Shown here: positions 35,363 through 47,160 of the stretch, piece by piece
Layout: each line of letters starts with the position of its first letter
Numbering within the stretch: the first letter of the stretch is position 1
Assembly (NCBI GenBank): GCA_949825065.1
Contig: OX463844.1
Span: 26,321,056-26,385,055 of the forward strand
Length of the DNA: 64,000 nucleotides
Reading direction: 5' to 3'
Origin: Odontocerum albicorne
Lineage: Eukaryota > Arthropoda > Insecta > Trichoptera > Odontoceridae
The notes under the pieces: model-generated
Seen by the model: the letters and a program-made list of their open reading frames with translations, nothing else
Databases searched by the model: none
What the model was told of the DNA's origin: nothing
Position numbers and translations under genes: made by a program

Positions 35363-37424
35363 ATTTTTATCTAAATCATTTTACATGTGCTGAAAAAACT
35401 TATTCAAGATAGAAGATGAGATAACTTAAATGTTTTCGGATATATGTCAGAGCTTTGCCATAAAAATGGTTGTATTTTGAAGGAGTTGTTAAATTAACAT
35501 AAAACTACAATCCTGAAACGTCTGTACATTTGTAAAAAGTTGAAAATCGATGAATCCAGGCCGTTCAAACAATGACCAGAGAACAGCATAATATATTTAT
35601 TGGCCCTTCGACGAGTATTAAAAAAACAAATTTCGTTTTATTTTCTTTTTCTTGACTGGATATCCATACAGATTTAATGTTTTCCTGAAAATGTTATCTG
35701 GCCATTGTTTCTTAAAAAAACTAAACAAATCCTGTTTAATTTTTCAATATAATATGAAATACATTTTACTTGAAATTTAAGCTACCATAATGTAATGTTT
35801 TTTTTTCATCTCAGAAGTATTAATATTAAACATCAAGTGTTGCTCCAAAACTCATATTTTCTTGCCCTTTCCCAGTATTGGGTGGCATACAGAAATATTT
35901 TGTTTCCCTGTTTTCTTTTCATGTGCTTATTAATGCTTTAAGCATTTTTTTCTTTATATTCATTCTTTTGTATACATTATTATACATTGTACATCTGACA
36001 GATTTATTTCTGTACAGTCATTCCTTCCTACTGAACAGCTTATCAAAGATACAAAAAATTTAAACGCATGACAGATTTTACAAAAAAATAATATTTTTGA
36101 AAATTCAAGTAAAATAATTATAATTGATTAATATCTGAATGATAATGGTGGAGGTAGAGGAAAATAATTCGTTTTAGGATAAGGAAGGGAATCAAAGAAA
36201 AATTTAGATCAAAAGATATTCCGAGTGATGTAATATTTTTCATTTTCTCTTAAACGAAAAGAAGGATGATACACATCTTATGTGTGTAAAATGAAGTATG
36301 GGGTTTTGAAAAATGAGGTACAGGATTTTGGTATGCAAAGGAGTCTCTCATCACCTGATCGAACAGAATGTCTGATTTCTAAAAGAAACTGGACTTGTCC
36401 ACAAAGATGGGAGATTTGGGACTGTGAAGCACGTGAAATAATGTTGACATGATGTGAAAGCTCGTTGAAAGAAAGTGTAATTTTCGTCACAATGAAGAAC
36501 ACCGGGACACAATTGGTTTTTGGCCCCAGTAATCGACACTGGTTCAAAAGATGTAATTTAGACATTTCATGACAGCCTTTTTACTCCACGGTATATTTCC
36601 AAAATATGTATATATACGAGTATATATACTTTTGACACAAGAGAGAGTGAAGTATTTCAATCCCGAGCTTTTAAATTGTCAATTGGTTACATCATCTGGT
36701 TGTCCATGAAATACGCATCAGTCTCTACCAATTGACTTATAAGGGAGACACTTTAATTATATTTTATATAATATTTCAAAGGAAGTAATTTAATTTTCTT
36801 TATAAAATACGGTTTAAATGTATTTCTCCGTCGCCACTATGAGACAAAAATTATTCCACGAGATTCATCGTTATTATTAAATGTCTCTCAGAGAGTGTTC
36901 TGTCTGAACGCTCAAACTGATTTGGTTGAGTCTGAATAAAGAAGCATGTCACGTTTTATGATACTCTTGAGAATAATTTATTTCAATAAAAGAAACATTT
37001 TTCAATAGTTAAAAAACAATTCCAAAACTTTTATGTAAATTATATTATTCGACAGTTTCTACCGTGGATTATTACAACTTATTATCAGTCTTATTCTTCT
37101 TAGAACCCAGAAGGATTCTCAGCTGCCTGCAGACTTCTCTGCCCCTTATACTCGTATTATTCAGCAGCATGCCTTCTCCAAGTGGTTAAACCCAGTCTGC
37201 GCCAATTTTCCGTAACACAACTCAGCCATTTCAGCTTTGCCTATTACGCCCCATTAGATCTCTGAACAGTCTTTCGGGCGTTAGACGCTCATGGTGGTGA
37301 AATATTTTTTAAATTTATGAATTTGATTTCTGTACTGTACTGAAAATGAATTTGTTGACATTTTACTTAATGAAATGTGACTTTAATACCTGCTTAGATG
37401 ATAACAACAATATTAGTATTTTAG
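35363..37424. other. AT-rich DNA with an unidentified ORF
   Basis: A 95-codon minus-strand frame (36278-36565) is in a locally less AT-rich patch but has no motif I know. On the minus strand at 37100-37260 a TTWRRHAAE-like phrase may be a LINE relic. Octamers at 36615 and 37149. Confidence 0.35.
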
Positions 37425-37945
37425 TACCAACTTTGATAAATGGGAGTGAAACGTGGACATGTAAGAAGACCGAAGGCTGTTAAAATGCGTACACTGAGAA
37501 GAATACACGGGGCAACAAAGTGTGCCAGATTACGGAATGAAATCATTTGGGATGATTATACACTGAGATTGTTTGGACATATAAAACAAATTAACGGAGA
37601 CAGACAAATAAAAATATTTGTGGAAGACGTGATATACAGTGCAAATACATGTAGAAGACGTGAGACACATTGCAAGTGAAATATACAGTACAAATGTGTG
37701 TGGATGAAGAAGACGCGTGGAAGACGGAAGAGGGATACCAAAGAAAGGGTGGCTAAATTAAGTGAATAATATTTTGAAAGAGGAAAATTTTAAGTCAGAG
37801 AAATCGCAGGAGTTGTATGGGGGGAGGGGGTATATACAAAGGGTATGAATGTTAAGAAGACACATAATAACATATATGTGTCGCGATAGAAAGATCTGGC
37901 ACTCCGCCTACACCAATGTGTAATGATGTGATGAAAAGCATCTAT
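37425..37945 (+). pseudogene. LINE 3' end, plus strand
   Basis: PTLINGSETWTCKKTE, then in shifted frames KMRTLRRIHGATKCARLRNE, LRLFGHIKQING and a basic stretch followed by KKGWLN-VNNILKEENFKSE, the C-terminal order of the family. It continues into the 3' tail (AAATCGCAGG, AGTTGTATGG, CTGGCACTCCGCC). Confidence 0.75.
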
Positions 37946-38801
37946 AGAATTTGATTTTTAATGAGAAAGATCTCAATATATAATTTAGAGAGTTGAACAG
38001 ATAATTTACATAACGAAATTTAAATTGATTTCTCTGAAACTAAATTATGTAACTTTTTCGTCATCTTTTTGAAAATTTTCTTTAACCTTGTTACTACCAA
38101 TGTCCTTTGCCAAGTACGTGAATGGAATTGAAAACATTCCAGTTTTTTCTACATTTTATGAAGTTCTGTTTTTATATCTAAATAATAAAATACGACGGAG
38201 TCCTTTGTTTTTGTTTTTCCTCGTTTCTCCTTTTGCACATCGTAACATTAAAAACAGTTTATAAATTATGAAGTTTATCTATTGAATCTTATTTTAATAT
38301 ATTTCTAAAATCACTTATTTTCTGGTGAAAGTAATAACTTAATAATAAATATCATCTCATCTCCGTCTGCCAATATGGAATACTGTGTAGCAAATTGACT
38401 AGAGTCCGCTGATAACTTACGGATCCCGTTTGAAGACGTGTGACGTAAACAACAGGCATCTTATGGGTGACTGAACGATGGAATTACCCAAGTTTTCTCT
38501 TCCTCGAAAATAGTGTTGTATGTTGTATTCTGAATATAATGTCGCGGAGTGGGTTGCACTTTATATGATTGATACAAATTAAGCCTAATTGAGTCATTGA
38601 CGTAAGTGTGGAGAAATTTAGATCATATACCACACAGTGAACAACTACCCACTATATATGTTCTCTAGATACTTGCAAGAATTACAGAACCTAATATTTA
38701 ACGCTTATATCTGATTGAATAAGACGCACTGTGTAAGGATCAAAAGCAGTGGAAGACGATAATGTATTTATATTATTTACAGTTAAATTAAAACTGGGGA
38801 G
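37946..38801. other. AT-rich DNA, no gene seen
   Basis: 38340-38760 is slightly less AT-rich, with no open frame over 60 codons. Confidence 0.4.
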
Positions 38802-39020
38802 AATTTGAAACATTGTAATTTTAGTCAAACACTGTTCATTCCACTGTATATACCTTCCGGTTTATAAAGGTATAACTATACTGGTTTCAAGGTTTCCCTT
38901 CATCAATAGGGTAGCACAAACAAGACTCTTATTTGTGCTCACCTGATGATGAGATGAAGACCTTGAAACTGGTAGGAATAAACCGTTATATAAAGTGGAA
39001 AAACAGTTTTGACTAAAATT
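38802..39020. mobile_element. Palindromic foldback element, copy 2
   Basis: The most symmetrical copy: left arm 38821-38935 and right arm 38937-39020 pair through GTCAAACACTG/CAGTTTTGAC, TTCCAC/GTGGAA, CTGGTTTCAAGGT/ACCTTGAAACTGG and GAGCACAAAT-type loops. The plus strand of the right arm carries CTGATGA at 38943-38949 and GAAAC shortly after. A (TA)47 tract starts 26 bp downstream. Confidence 0.8.
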
Positions 39021-39044
39021 ATGATTAATGATGAATATTTTATG

Positions 39045-39045
<1 letters not shown>

Positions 39046-39139
<94 letters not shown>
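39046..39139. repeat. (TA)47 microsatellite
   Basis: 94 bp of uninterrupted TA. Both overlapping ORFs with Tyr-Ile runs are artefacts of it. Confidence 0.98.
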
Positions 39140-39141
<2 letters not shown>

Positions 39142-39690
39142 ACTCACCAAGCCATTTCCATATTAGGGTAGACCAAGAAGACAGAACACCAAACACTCCT
39201 ATCATGACAATTACTTCGTCTCGTCTACACCCATACATGGTCTTAATCTGTTTCTCTTACTCTTCACCTTTCCTTCTTCCAAAACCTCATTCATAAGTGC
39301 AACCATACTTTTCTCAGTTTTCCTGTATTCAGTTTTTCGTCATACATCCATTCATCTTGTTGAAATCACTCTAGTGTTCTCTTTTACTTTACTAAGCACA
39401 TTAATATTTGACCTCACAATCAACCTTAATAATTTAAAAAAATATTTTGTCATATATCGATACATTAAACAATGTATTGTTTTACACTATCACTTTATGG
39501 ATTATAGTCTGGTAGGCTTATTGCCGTATAACACCTCATCCACCCTATCAGATAAACATTAAATGTTAAAACACCTTCAGTTAAAACTAGATTGGAATCT
39601 GTTTGCACCTTGGTTTCTTTTATTTTCCACGTCCACATTTCACTACCATACATAAATGTTGGAACTCATACGTTGTTGTTAACCATCATT
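39140..39690 (-). pseudogene. LINE 3' fragment, minus strand
   Basis: On the minus strand the far end (39600-39660) gives a MYGSEMWTWK-like piece and the near end a shared 3' segment (compare 24430 and 48330). The middle is decayed and partly replaced by a SINE-like TATAGTCTGGTAGGCTTATT at 39503-39522. No open frame. Confidence 0.5.
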
Positions 39691-39734
39691 TTGGCATATA
39701 TTTTTAACATGATGCCATAAGTTTAATTCCTGCA

Positions 39735-39947
39735 CACGACCTGCGAGGCCTAGTTGATAAAACGCTTGTCTTCCAGCCCTGAGGTGGCGGGTTCTAATCC
39801 AAAAGGAGCCACTTTTTTTTTTAAATATTCCAGTCTGGTTTTCCCCTAAAGCCTCTTTGATATCTTCCTGGTTGCTTGGAAGAAATTGCCACATAGCAAT
39901 AAGCCTGCCAGGTTGTACTGTATACAACAAAAGTGTAATACAATTCA
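39735..39947 (+). mobile_element. SINE-A, full-length, plus strand
   Basis: One of the cleanest copies: CACGACCTGCGAGGCCTAGT, TTGATAAAACGCTTGTCTTC, GGCGGGTTCTAATCC, a T-rich linker, CCAGTCTGGTTTTCCCC, GCCTCTTTGATATCTTCCTG, GTTGCTTGGAAGAAATTGCC and AAGCCTGCCAGGTTGTACTG. It ends with TATACAACAAAAGTGTAATA. Confidence 0.9.
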
Positions 39948-40978
39948 AGTAAGTTATTATATCTGGAGCGAAATTGTGAAAACTTTATTTTTCGTCAAAA
40001 AAATTGTTTTGTAAATAATCAAGTAAACTTGTCGTATAAAGGAAGCCATTGAGCTTATAGCTTAACGTGATATTGCCTCTCGTTTATCCTAATTAATACT
40101 TTTAAAATATTTTAATACCTCTTTTTTCCTTCCCTTTCATCACTGGTTGAAGATTATTTTTCTAAAGTGCCTGGATTCCTATCATTAAACAACCTTATGT
40201 TAAGGCTTACTTGTTTTATAATGTAAAAGTATGTGTATTTAATAAAATAGAATATAGATTTTGATAATGTCCGATTTTCTTTATTCCTTTTCTGTATACC
40301 ATCCCACATAAAACAGTGAATGAATATTTGTTAAACCAAGTTAAAAAAAATAAGTCTCGCAACTATATTTCTTCTTCGCAGTACATCTACTTAGAACTTT
40401 GACTATTTCACAGTTTGCGTGTTATTATTATATGGAAACGTTAAATTTTATTTCGTAATTAAAATTCTTTGCACGTGAAGACCGAAAGATAATTTTACAG
40501 AAATGGGAGGCGGCATACTCAAACGTGTATTACAACGAAAGTCCATTATATTTTCTTAAAAATGGTAATATATTAAGTTATATATTGTGTTTAGTAATTC
40601 GAATCAATTAAAATAACTTCAATAAAAAACATTTGTAAATATTTGATATTTATAAAAAGACATTTATCTGCATTGAGTACTGAGACCAATCAGTCAAATA
40701 AATAATTATCGATAACAAAAATAATCTAGACGACTAATATATGAAATAAATAGTTCGATCTGAAGATCCAGAAAAACGTGATATTATTAAATAAATCAAA
40801 TTTTAAAAGAGAGGTTGAGTGAAAAATATTTACTATAGGAGAGTTTGCATGACGAGGTATATGGACGCGGCAGCAGTGGAAGATGTTTTCCAGTATTCCC
40901 GATTATTGAAAAAAAAATCTTTTCTCTCTGTCTATACCCCGTGCAAATGGACAGAGATAACCGATATGGCGGGACAGT
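39948..40978. other. AT-rich DNA, no gene seen
   Basis: No open frame with a domain and no repeat recognised. Confidence 0.4.
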
Positions 40979-41073
40979 GATGAGGGATATTGCGTGATTG
41001 TGATGAGGGATATTGCGTGATAGTGATGAGGGATACTGCATGATAGTGATGAGGGATATTGGGTGATAGTGAT
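40979..41073. repeat. 23-bp tandem repeat, 4 copies
   Basis: TGAGGGATATTGCGTGATAG repeats with starts at 40981, 41004, 41027 and 41050. Single-base variants in each copy. Confidence 0.9.
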
Positions 41074-41162
41074 ATTCTTGATAGTGGCATTTAATGAAAT
41101 AAGGTTTAAAATGTATACCTAGAATATGTATATTTCACAATGTTTATACATATGAAATAAGT

Positions 41163-41515
41163 GAGGTGCATGCATGACCGCGTTGTAATGCACTAGACTT
41201 CCGTGCGGAAGGTCACTGGTTTAAACCCCACACTGTTCTACTACCTTCGAATAAGACAAGATTTTTTCGTCTAGTATTTGAGGATATAAGAATACCTATC
41301 AAAAAGGGAAAAATAAATATGCCAGTGTACTCCGATCGTCTCACTTCGGCATGCCACCGGATCCAGTATTGCGATATAGCCGGTGAGTTTACTGGTGTAC
41401 CACGGCTCACTCATTAAAAAATAAAAACTCCACAGCACAGCTTCGCTTTCCAATTGAATTGACGTTGGAATAACAAAGGTAAATTCGTCTGCGAGGCCCA
41501 GCAATTACATGACAT
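41163..41515 (+). mobile_element. SINE-B, near full-length, plus strand
   Basis: Head: GTGCATGCATGACCGCG, AGACTTCCGTGCGGAAGGTC, ACTGGTTTAAACCCC (B-box-like). Body: TCTACTACCTTCGAATAAGA, CGTCTAGTATTTGAGGATAT, AAGAATACCTATC, GCCAGTGTACTCCGATCGTC, CACCGGATCCAGTATTGCG, GTTTACTGGTGTACCACGG. 3' part: CACAGCACAGCTTCGCTTTC, CAATTGAATTGACGTTGGAA and GCGAGGCCCAGCAATTACAT. ORFs on its minus strand are incidental and resemble those at 63566-63820 because both are SINE-B. Confidence 0.85.
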
Positions 41516-42306
41516 ATGAAAAGAGTTTTTTCGGATGAAGCTTCAAACTAACAGGTTAAGAATGGACTTTACTAAAGAAATTACATACACGCGACCTTTA
41601 ACTTAAGGACCTCGGTCATGTTACTTGATTTCGTAATGAATATTGACGTTTAATCTCGCTGGAGAATTTATTCAACAGATAACTTGAAAACAAAAACATT
41701 TATGTCTTTGAAATATGACAGACAATTATAAAACCCTTTTCAACGGAAAATTTAAAATTCTAGTGAATAGTCACAATGTCACGCAAGTTGCCAACATAAA
41801 AAGCTCTGAAATTATGAGAATAACAATGTTCAAATTTTAAATCCTCTTAAAAGGAACCTTTTCCAGTTTGAATTGTATAAATTCCAAATAAATGTGAAAC
41901 AGCGCAATTGGAATTGTTGATTTATCATATATTTTTGATAAGCAACAAAAATAAAATAAATTATTTTATTATTTTAAATCACTAAATAGTTGTATGGTAG
42001 TTTTTATTTGTGGCCTTTTCTGTTCGACAGTTAATAATGTGAAGGTATTATCAAACAGACATCCACATTAGAATATTTAAACGTATTTTTTCTTGAACAC
42101 TTCATAAATGACTGAGGTCAACTGTATCATAGAGCAATCATCTATTATTTCATAAAAAAACTAAAAATCTCGGACGCTGCTATTTATAAAAACTGTCGAG
42201 AAAACTACGAATTCACGAATTTTCTCAAAAGTAGAGAACTCGTTTGACTCTCTCCTTCATGACTTAGGACCGCATTTGACGGAGTAAGTCTGTTTAAATA
42301 AGAGTT
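41516..42306. other. AT-rich DNA, no gene seen
   Basis: Nothing recognised. Confidence 0.4.
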
Positions 42307-42520
42307 GTATTGTATTGTGTTTCACTTTCGTTGTATACAGTTCAACATGGCTGGCTTATTATCATGTACTTATCTCTTCCAGCTAACAAGAATTATGTCA
42401 AAGAGGCCTTAAGTGAAAACCTGACTAGAATTATTTTTTTGGGTTCCACCAGGATTTGAACACGTAACCTTTGGTTTTGAAGACAGGCGTCTTACCAACT
42501 AGACCACGGAGGTCGTCGTA
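42307..42520 (-). mobile_element. SINE-A, full-length reference copy, minus strand
   Basis: A complete 214-bp element. Read on the minus strand it has a tRNA-like head with ACCTCCGTGGTCTAGTTGGT (box A-like), AAGACGCCTGTCTTC and GGTTACGTGTTCAAATCC (box B-like). The linker is short and T/A-rich. The body is TAGTCAGGTTTTCACTTAAG, GCCTCTTTGACATAATTCTT, GTTAGCTGGAAGAGATAAGT. The 3' end is AAGCCAGCCATGTTGAACTG, TATACAACGAAAGTG and an AATACAATAC tail. No coding capacity; movement would need a LINE partner, and none intact is seen here. Confidence 0.9.
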
Positions 42521-43649
42521 GTGTTGTTCTATCAATTACACAATTTTTTATCAAATTAAATACCAAGGACATATAAAATGGTGGAAAGAATCAATGGTGA
42601 TTCTGTCTGTAAGTGTGTATTACAGAAAAATAGAGGCCTTACACTTATTTGATAGAATGGCAAAATGAAAGGCATCAGGTTTTTCTTTATAACATGTTTC
42701 TTATGCTTGATGATCGTGATAACTTTAATCCCTAGAATTGAGATAACGATGAAAAAGAAGAAGACGGAAGTAGAAAAACATCTAAAATTAATAATATAAA
42801 GCTCAATATTTTTTCAAGACTGTTGTCTGCTTGTTAAAATATTTTTCGGAGTTGTAGTCGTGTTGGATTGGATTGAATTATGGCTGGCGTTTTGTCGAGC
42901 TGCAACATTTATTCTCAGGGTGATATCAAAATAAATTTTCAAATACGGGAATGTTTTTATTACTATATTTAGTAATATACCTTGACATCGACCCGAGGAA
43001 GAAGGCTCCAACGTCTTCAAAACAACATTGAAACCAACTAAAAACGGCAATAACAACGAAAAATAATTTAAAGTAATGAGAATAAAAAGTTTTGATGTAT
43101 AAAGTATTTTTATAATGACAGGCACTAATAATACTGTCGAGTTCAATACCTTTCTTATATGTCAAGCTATCAATAGCGAAATTTTTGGTTTCAGTTCTGA
43201 CGCTCATATATCAAAATGTCTTGGATGACTAGTTAACTTTTTTAGTAACTTTATAGGAGTAAAATATTCAACGAGTCTTGAATATCATTTGCGTTCATTT
43301 AATGGCTTACGTTATTCAAGTTTGAGATAAAAATGAATAAATTGTAAATCGATATGACAGTGCTGAATTTTATTGAAGTATAAAATTATTTCTCAGAACG
43401 TACAAGTATTCGCATTAACATGTGAAAACGTTATAATGTTTTTTTATTTAATTAATAAGTTCACTACCAATCATGTGATATTGCGTGGCGAGCTTAAGTA
43501 TTGTAACTTGTATGCGCCAGTCTAGTCTCGGCATGGTCCCGATCACGTCCATAAGTGGACGCATTTTTCGCTTTCATTTGTAAATACGAGTAGTATATAC
43601 GAGTAACAAAAACATGCGAATCGATAACAAATTACGAATACATACGACC
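42521..43649. other. Unassigned DNA with overlapping minus-strand ORFs
   Basis: Frames of 110 codons (42814-43146) and 93 codons (42926-43207) overlap on the minus strand. The longer begins hydrophobic and neither has a domain I recognise. On the plus strand 42985-43040 shows CCCGAGGAAGAAGGCTCC ... TTGAAACC, loosely like the core of the foldback family. Octamers at 43585 and 43598 lie 13 bp apart. Confidence 0.35.
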
Positions 43650-43835
43650 TTTATCAAACCGATCATGACTTATAATGCTAAAACCAGAGCTAACACAACT
43701 AAAATAAAAAGCATTCTTTGAAAATTCGAGAGAAGGATATTACGTAACACCGTAGGAAAATATCTTAGAGAGTATCAGATGCTGTCAAATTCGACAGACC
43801 TACAATACATAGGATATTGTAAGACAGAGCATGAA
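43650..43835 (+). pseudogene. LINE fragment, plus strand
   Basis: FIKPIMTYNAKTRANTTKIK, then FERRILRNTVGKYLREYQM: the LIRPVLTYGAETRA..K..LR..E.R.LR.IVGKT block that follows the RT core in LINE ORF2. One stop interrupts it. Probably a different LINE family from the RWFGHVERM copies. Confidence 0.65.
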
Positions 43836-43845
43836 AACAATATGG

Positions 43846-44126
43846 TATTGAATTGTATTATACTTCCGTTGTATACAGTACAATTAGCGAGCTTGTTGAC
43901 CATGTAACTTTCTTTATTTACTTTTATTTGCTTGGTCGGAAGAGATTGCTGCCTGGAAGTAAGCCCACCCAGTTATGTTTTTTTTACAATGTAGTGTTAA
44001 ATAGGCATTTAGGGAAAACCAGACCGGAATCCTTTTAAAAAAAACAGGATTCCAACGGGAATCGAACTCGCAACCTTCGTATTGGTAGACAATCATCTAA
44101 ACAATTAGGCTACGAAGGTGATCAGT
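43846..44126. mobile_element. Rearranged SINE-A with an internal inverted segment
   Basis: The left end (43846-43900) is the SINE-A 3' tail on the minus strand (ATTGTATTATACTTCCGTTG, TATACAGTACAA). Next, 43930-43980 reads on the plus strand as GGTCGGAAGAGATTGCTGCC, TGGAAGTAAGCCCACCCAGT. Then 44005-44126 is minus-strand body and head (AAACCAGACCGGAATCC, GGGAATCGAACTCGCAACC, TCTAAACAATTAGGCTACGA). So the middle is inverted relative to both ends. Confidence 0.8.
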
Positions 44127-44640
44127 TGTCGGACGGTACTGACGTGATAATGTGAATATGATAGGCTAAGACATAATCCCATATTTAGAAGCACACGGGA
44201 GTCTCGCAGGACATCGCACATCAGGAAAAGACGTCTAAAAGGTTAAAATTATACCTTGTGTTCTGTTTCCAAAGAATGGTTTTCGAAATAGATCCAAGAT
44301 AAATAACAAGATGAAGAAGGAACCATTATAATAACAAAAATTGTAAGCATAAAAGTGCTTTTTTGTAGGTGTTATAACTTTGCAAAATAAACATCAGTTG
44401 TGCGTGCTTTATGTTATGACGTAACAAATCCTGGCAGCACTTGACAGTCGTGTTTGTTCATACAATTTTAAACACAAAATCGCGGTGACAGAGAATGTTT
44501 GCCAACCATCACAAATAAATTAATTTCACATGACATTAAATGGTGTTTTTTTTTAGTTAAAAGTAGGTTTCTGAATTTTCGATAATCTATAATATACTCG
44601 TACATAAAATTACATAACATACTAAGAATTGAAAAAAAAG
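44127..44640. other. Unassigned DNA, no gene seen
   Basis: Octamer TACTCGTA at 44595; otherwise nothing. Confidence 0.4.
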
Positions 44641-44866
44641 AGTTATTTAAAATGAAACACTGTTTATTCCACCTAACATACGGGTACAACCCTACCGGTT
44701 CTAAGGTTATCGCCTCATCATCAGAGCAGCATAAACAAGACTCTTGACTCAATTTTTTTTTGTGCACTCCTGATGAGGCGAAAACCTTGAAACCGCTAAG
44801 GTTATATCTTTATGTTTAGTGGAATACGAAATATTTTACCTACCAATTTACAATGTCTTTAAACTT
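44641..44866. mobile_element. Palindromic foldback element, copy 3
   Basis: Left arm 44653-44745 (AACACTGTTTATTCCAC, CCCTACCGGTTCTAAGG, CGCCTCATCATCAG) mirrors right arm 44760-44866 (GTGCACTCCTGATGAGGCG, ACCTTGAAACCGCTAAGG, AGTGGAATACG, CAATGTCTTTAAAC). The plus strand of the right arm has CTGATGA at 44770-44776 followed by GAAAAC and GAAACC. The minus-strand ORF over the left part is a by-product. Confidence 0.8.
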
Positions 44867-44948
44867 CCACAGTGTAAACGCATTAAATTCAAATAATATA
44901 CGTGTATGATTAAAAATATTTTGCCAAAGGATACTCATCTTCAATAAG

Positions 44949-45025
44949 GTTGATAGTGAACGTTTTAACAATTAGGTTGATAGTGAACGTTTTAACAATT
45001 AGGTTTATAGTGAACGTTTTAAATA
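44949..45025. repeat. 27-bp tandem repeat, 3 copies
   Basis: GGTTGATAGTGAACGTTTTA plus ACAATTA; starts 44949, 44976 and 45003. The last copy has one substitution and a shorter end. Confidence 0.9.
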
Positions 45026-45049
45026 TATAAGCAACGCATTCAATGTGTT

Positions 45050-45222
45050 GACGAACTCCCCAACAAAGTTGTTAAACGTCTATTGTTGACCCAGAAGGTT
45101 GCGTGTTTGATTTCCATTGGTACCTATTTTTCAAAGAGTTTCACTAAACACCTCTTCAAAATATTTTTGGTTAGTTGGAAGAGATTTACACGTGGAAATA
45201 AGCTCACCAGATAACACAAAAA
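45050..45222 (+). mobile_element. SINE-A, plus strand
   Basis: GACGAACTCCCCAACAAAGT, TTGTTAAACGTCTATTG, GAAGGTTGCGTGTTTGATTT, TTTTTGGTTAGTTGGAAGAG and AATAAGCTCACCAGA occur in order. The 3' tail is decayed. Confidence 0.75.
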
Positions 45223-46589
45223 CAGTTAAAATAAAAACGAAAACAAAAGTATAATTTTAAATTTATTCTGCTATCAATAGTTTTCCATGCCGTTTTTTAA
45301 TATATGTTACGCACATGAATATTTTAGTTTTAAGTGTAAACGTTTCATAAACATTAGACTACCAAGTCGTATGATGTAGTACGATGCGAGTGTAGTATAA
45401 TATTTAATGTAATTCCAATAACAACATTTTTTATATTGCGTGCACTTAATGCTTATTGCACTCAATGCTTCGCAGACGAGTAAAATTTACAAACCAAACT
45501 GTTAACAGACAATGACCATTAATGTGAAATGCTGCTTAATCATTTACCATTGTTTTGACAGATGGTGCTAAGACCCTGAAAATAAGAGTAAGAATAGGTT
45601 CAATCTTTTGCAGATTTTATTTGTTTATTCGTTAATTAACAACCGATTTCGACCAATCATATTTTTTACAAAACGCAATAAAAAATTAGAGTGCGAGTGT
45701 ATAAAGAAATACAAGATGCTTTTAAATACATAAATATCGAAAGTATAATATGATGTATGATATACAATCTGATGTAATTAAGAAGTATTTACATACGTAC
45801 TAATTAATGCACACGACATACCAAGGCCCAGAAAGTTCAGTGTCATATGCCGTACTCGAAAAAAAAAACATTAAATACTTTATGATTACATTTCAATTGA
45901 TACGCTTATATACCTCAACACACATTCCTTCTTCAAAGACAATAAATAACTTCTACACACATTAAATAACCTTTATAATAATATGAATAAAAACTTCAAT
46001 TGGAAAAAAATATAGACAAATTATTTGATATAAAGATAAGATAAATGCCTATATGCACATCAACGAATACTCTTAGTTATGCATATTAACATTTTTAAAT
46101 ATATTTTTTTTTATATTTAAATTAAAATTAGAAAAAAACTTTATACTAATAGTAAGCCCATATTTTTTAAATATGATCATAGTATTATAATAAAAGAAAA
46201 AATATAAATCAACTTTTAACAAGTGTTATCGAAGCTGCTAAAGAATTTTTGTTGTTCATAAGGACGTTTAGGCATATAATATTATATATATATATTTTCT
46301 AATTTAAGAAAATTATAATTTCAACCAAATAATTTAGCCTTCAAAAGATATCCACAAACCTTTTAAACTTGAAGTAAACTATGGTTAACGACTTTGATAC
46401 TGCCGGCAGTATTTCTGGACCATTGCCAAATAACAAGTTTTCACTAACTAACATACTCTACAATTGATGCGTGAAAATTGATTTTCGATCTTTAAATATT
46501 AACTAAATCTCATGTAATTGCACGAAATACGAAAAACAGACAAGAGTTTTGGTCTAGTCTTCATTACATACACCGCATTCTATTTTTAT
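45223..46589. other. AT-rich DNA, no gene seen
   Basis: Includes a short TA-rich run near 46280; no open frame of note. Confidence 0.4.
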
Positions 46590-47160
46590 TTTTCCACATC
46601 GACGTAGTAAGGTTTTTGTTTCAATACAGTATGTAGTTCTGTATATTTTTAAATGGTTAATTAATTTTCCAATACCACTGAAAGAATATTCTGAAATTTT
46701 GTTTTCAAAATAGTGTAACACTATAAGGATTCATTTTTTATAACTTTAAAAAAATTACATTTGGATTTCAGGTTTGAATAAAAAAAAACATGACTAGGGG
46801 CCAAGTTGAGATAATAGAATGGACTATTCGATTCGTGTAAACCATAGTAATGAATGATAATCTTTGCAGCAATATAAATGTGCACTAGTGCATTGTCGTA
46901 GTAATCGCATGCCTCGTGACAGATTTCCTACGTATTTATTAATGACGCGTAATACTCACCAGTAACATACTGCTACTCTTTTTAAAGTCAATAAGTAGAA
47001 TTCCCTGCCAATGCCAAAAAAACGTTGCAATATTTTTTTTGGGCCTTGATTTTTTGGGCCGTGGTGATCCCGGACGTCGCCAATTCATCGCCTCCCATTT
47101 GAGTAGAAGATTATATTGGAAACTATAGTTTTATCCCCCGTAACAATCAACTCATTTTTT
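46590..47160 (-). pseudogene. Old mariner transposase relic
   Basis: On the minus strand, going leftward: LIVTGDKT (first catalytic D region, family form VTGDETW), WRRPGSPRPKKSRPKK (47041-47082), VTGEYYASLI, a decayed DNAPAHTS-like region, then LGP-SCFFLF where the family has LAPSDY.LF. Frameshifts and stops separate the pieces, so this is a much older insertion than the copy at 28993. It seems to belong to another mariner lineage, since the linker motifs differ. No TIRs seen. Confidence 0.75.

Noticed and set aside
36650..36755. Possible SINE-A head on the minus strand
   Set aside because: Only scattered matches (CTACCAATTGACTTATAAG); the B-box and body are missing.
37100..37260. LINE-like TTWRRHAAE phrase on the minus strand
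   Set aside because: One motif only; the rest does not align with any LINE I know.
39009..39296. 95-codon ORF rich in Tyr-Ile (and its antisense partner)
   Set aside because: Produced by the (TA)47 microsatellite.
41213..41504. ORFs similar to one at 63566-63820
   Set aside because: Antisense readings of SINE-B copies.
42985..43045. Possible fourth hammerhead-like motif
   Set aside because: CCGAGGAAGAAGG is not CTGATGA and the stems do not pair convincingly.
42814..43207. Overlapping 93- and 110-codon minus-strand ORFs
   Set aside because: No recognisable domain, and two overlapping frames in the same direction point to chance or an uncatalogued repeat.
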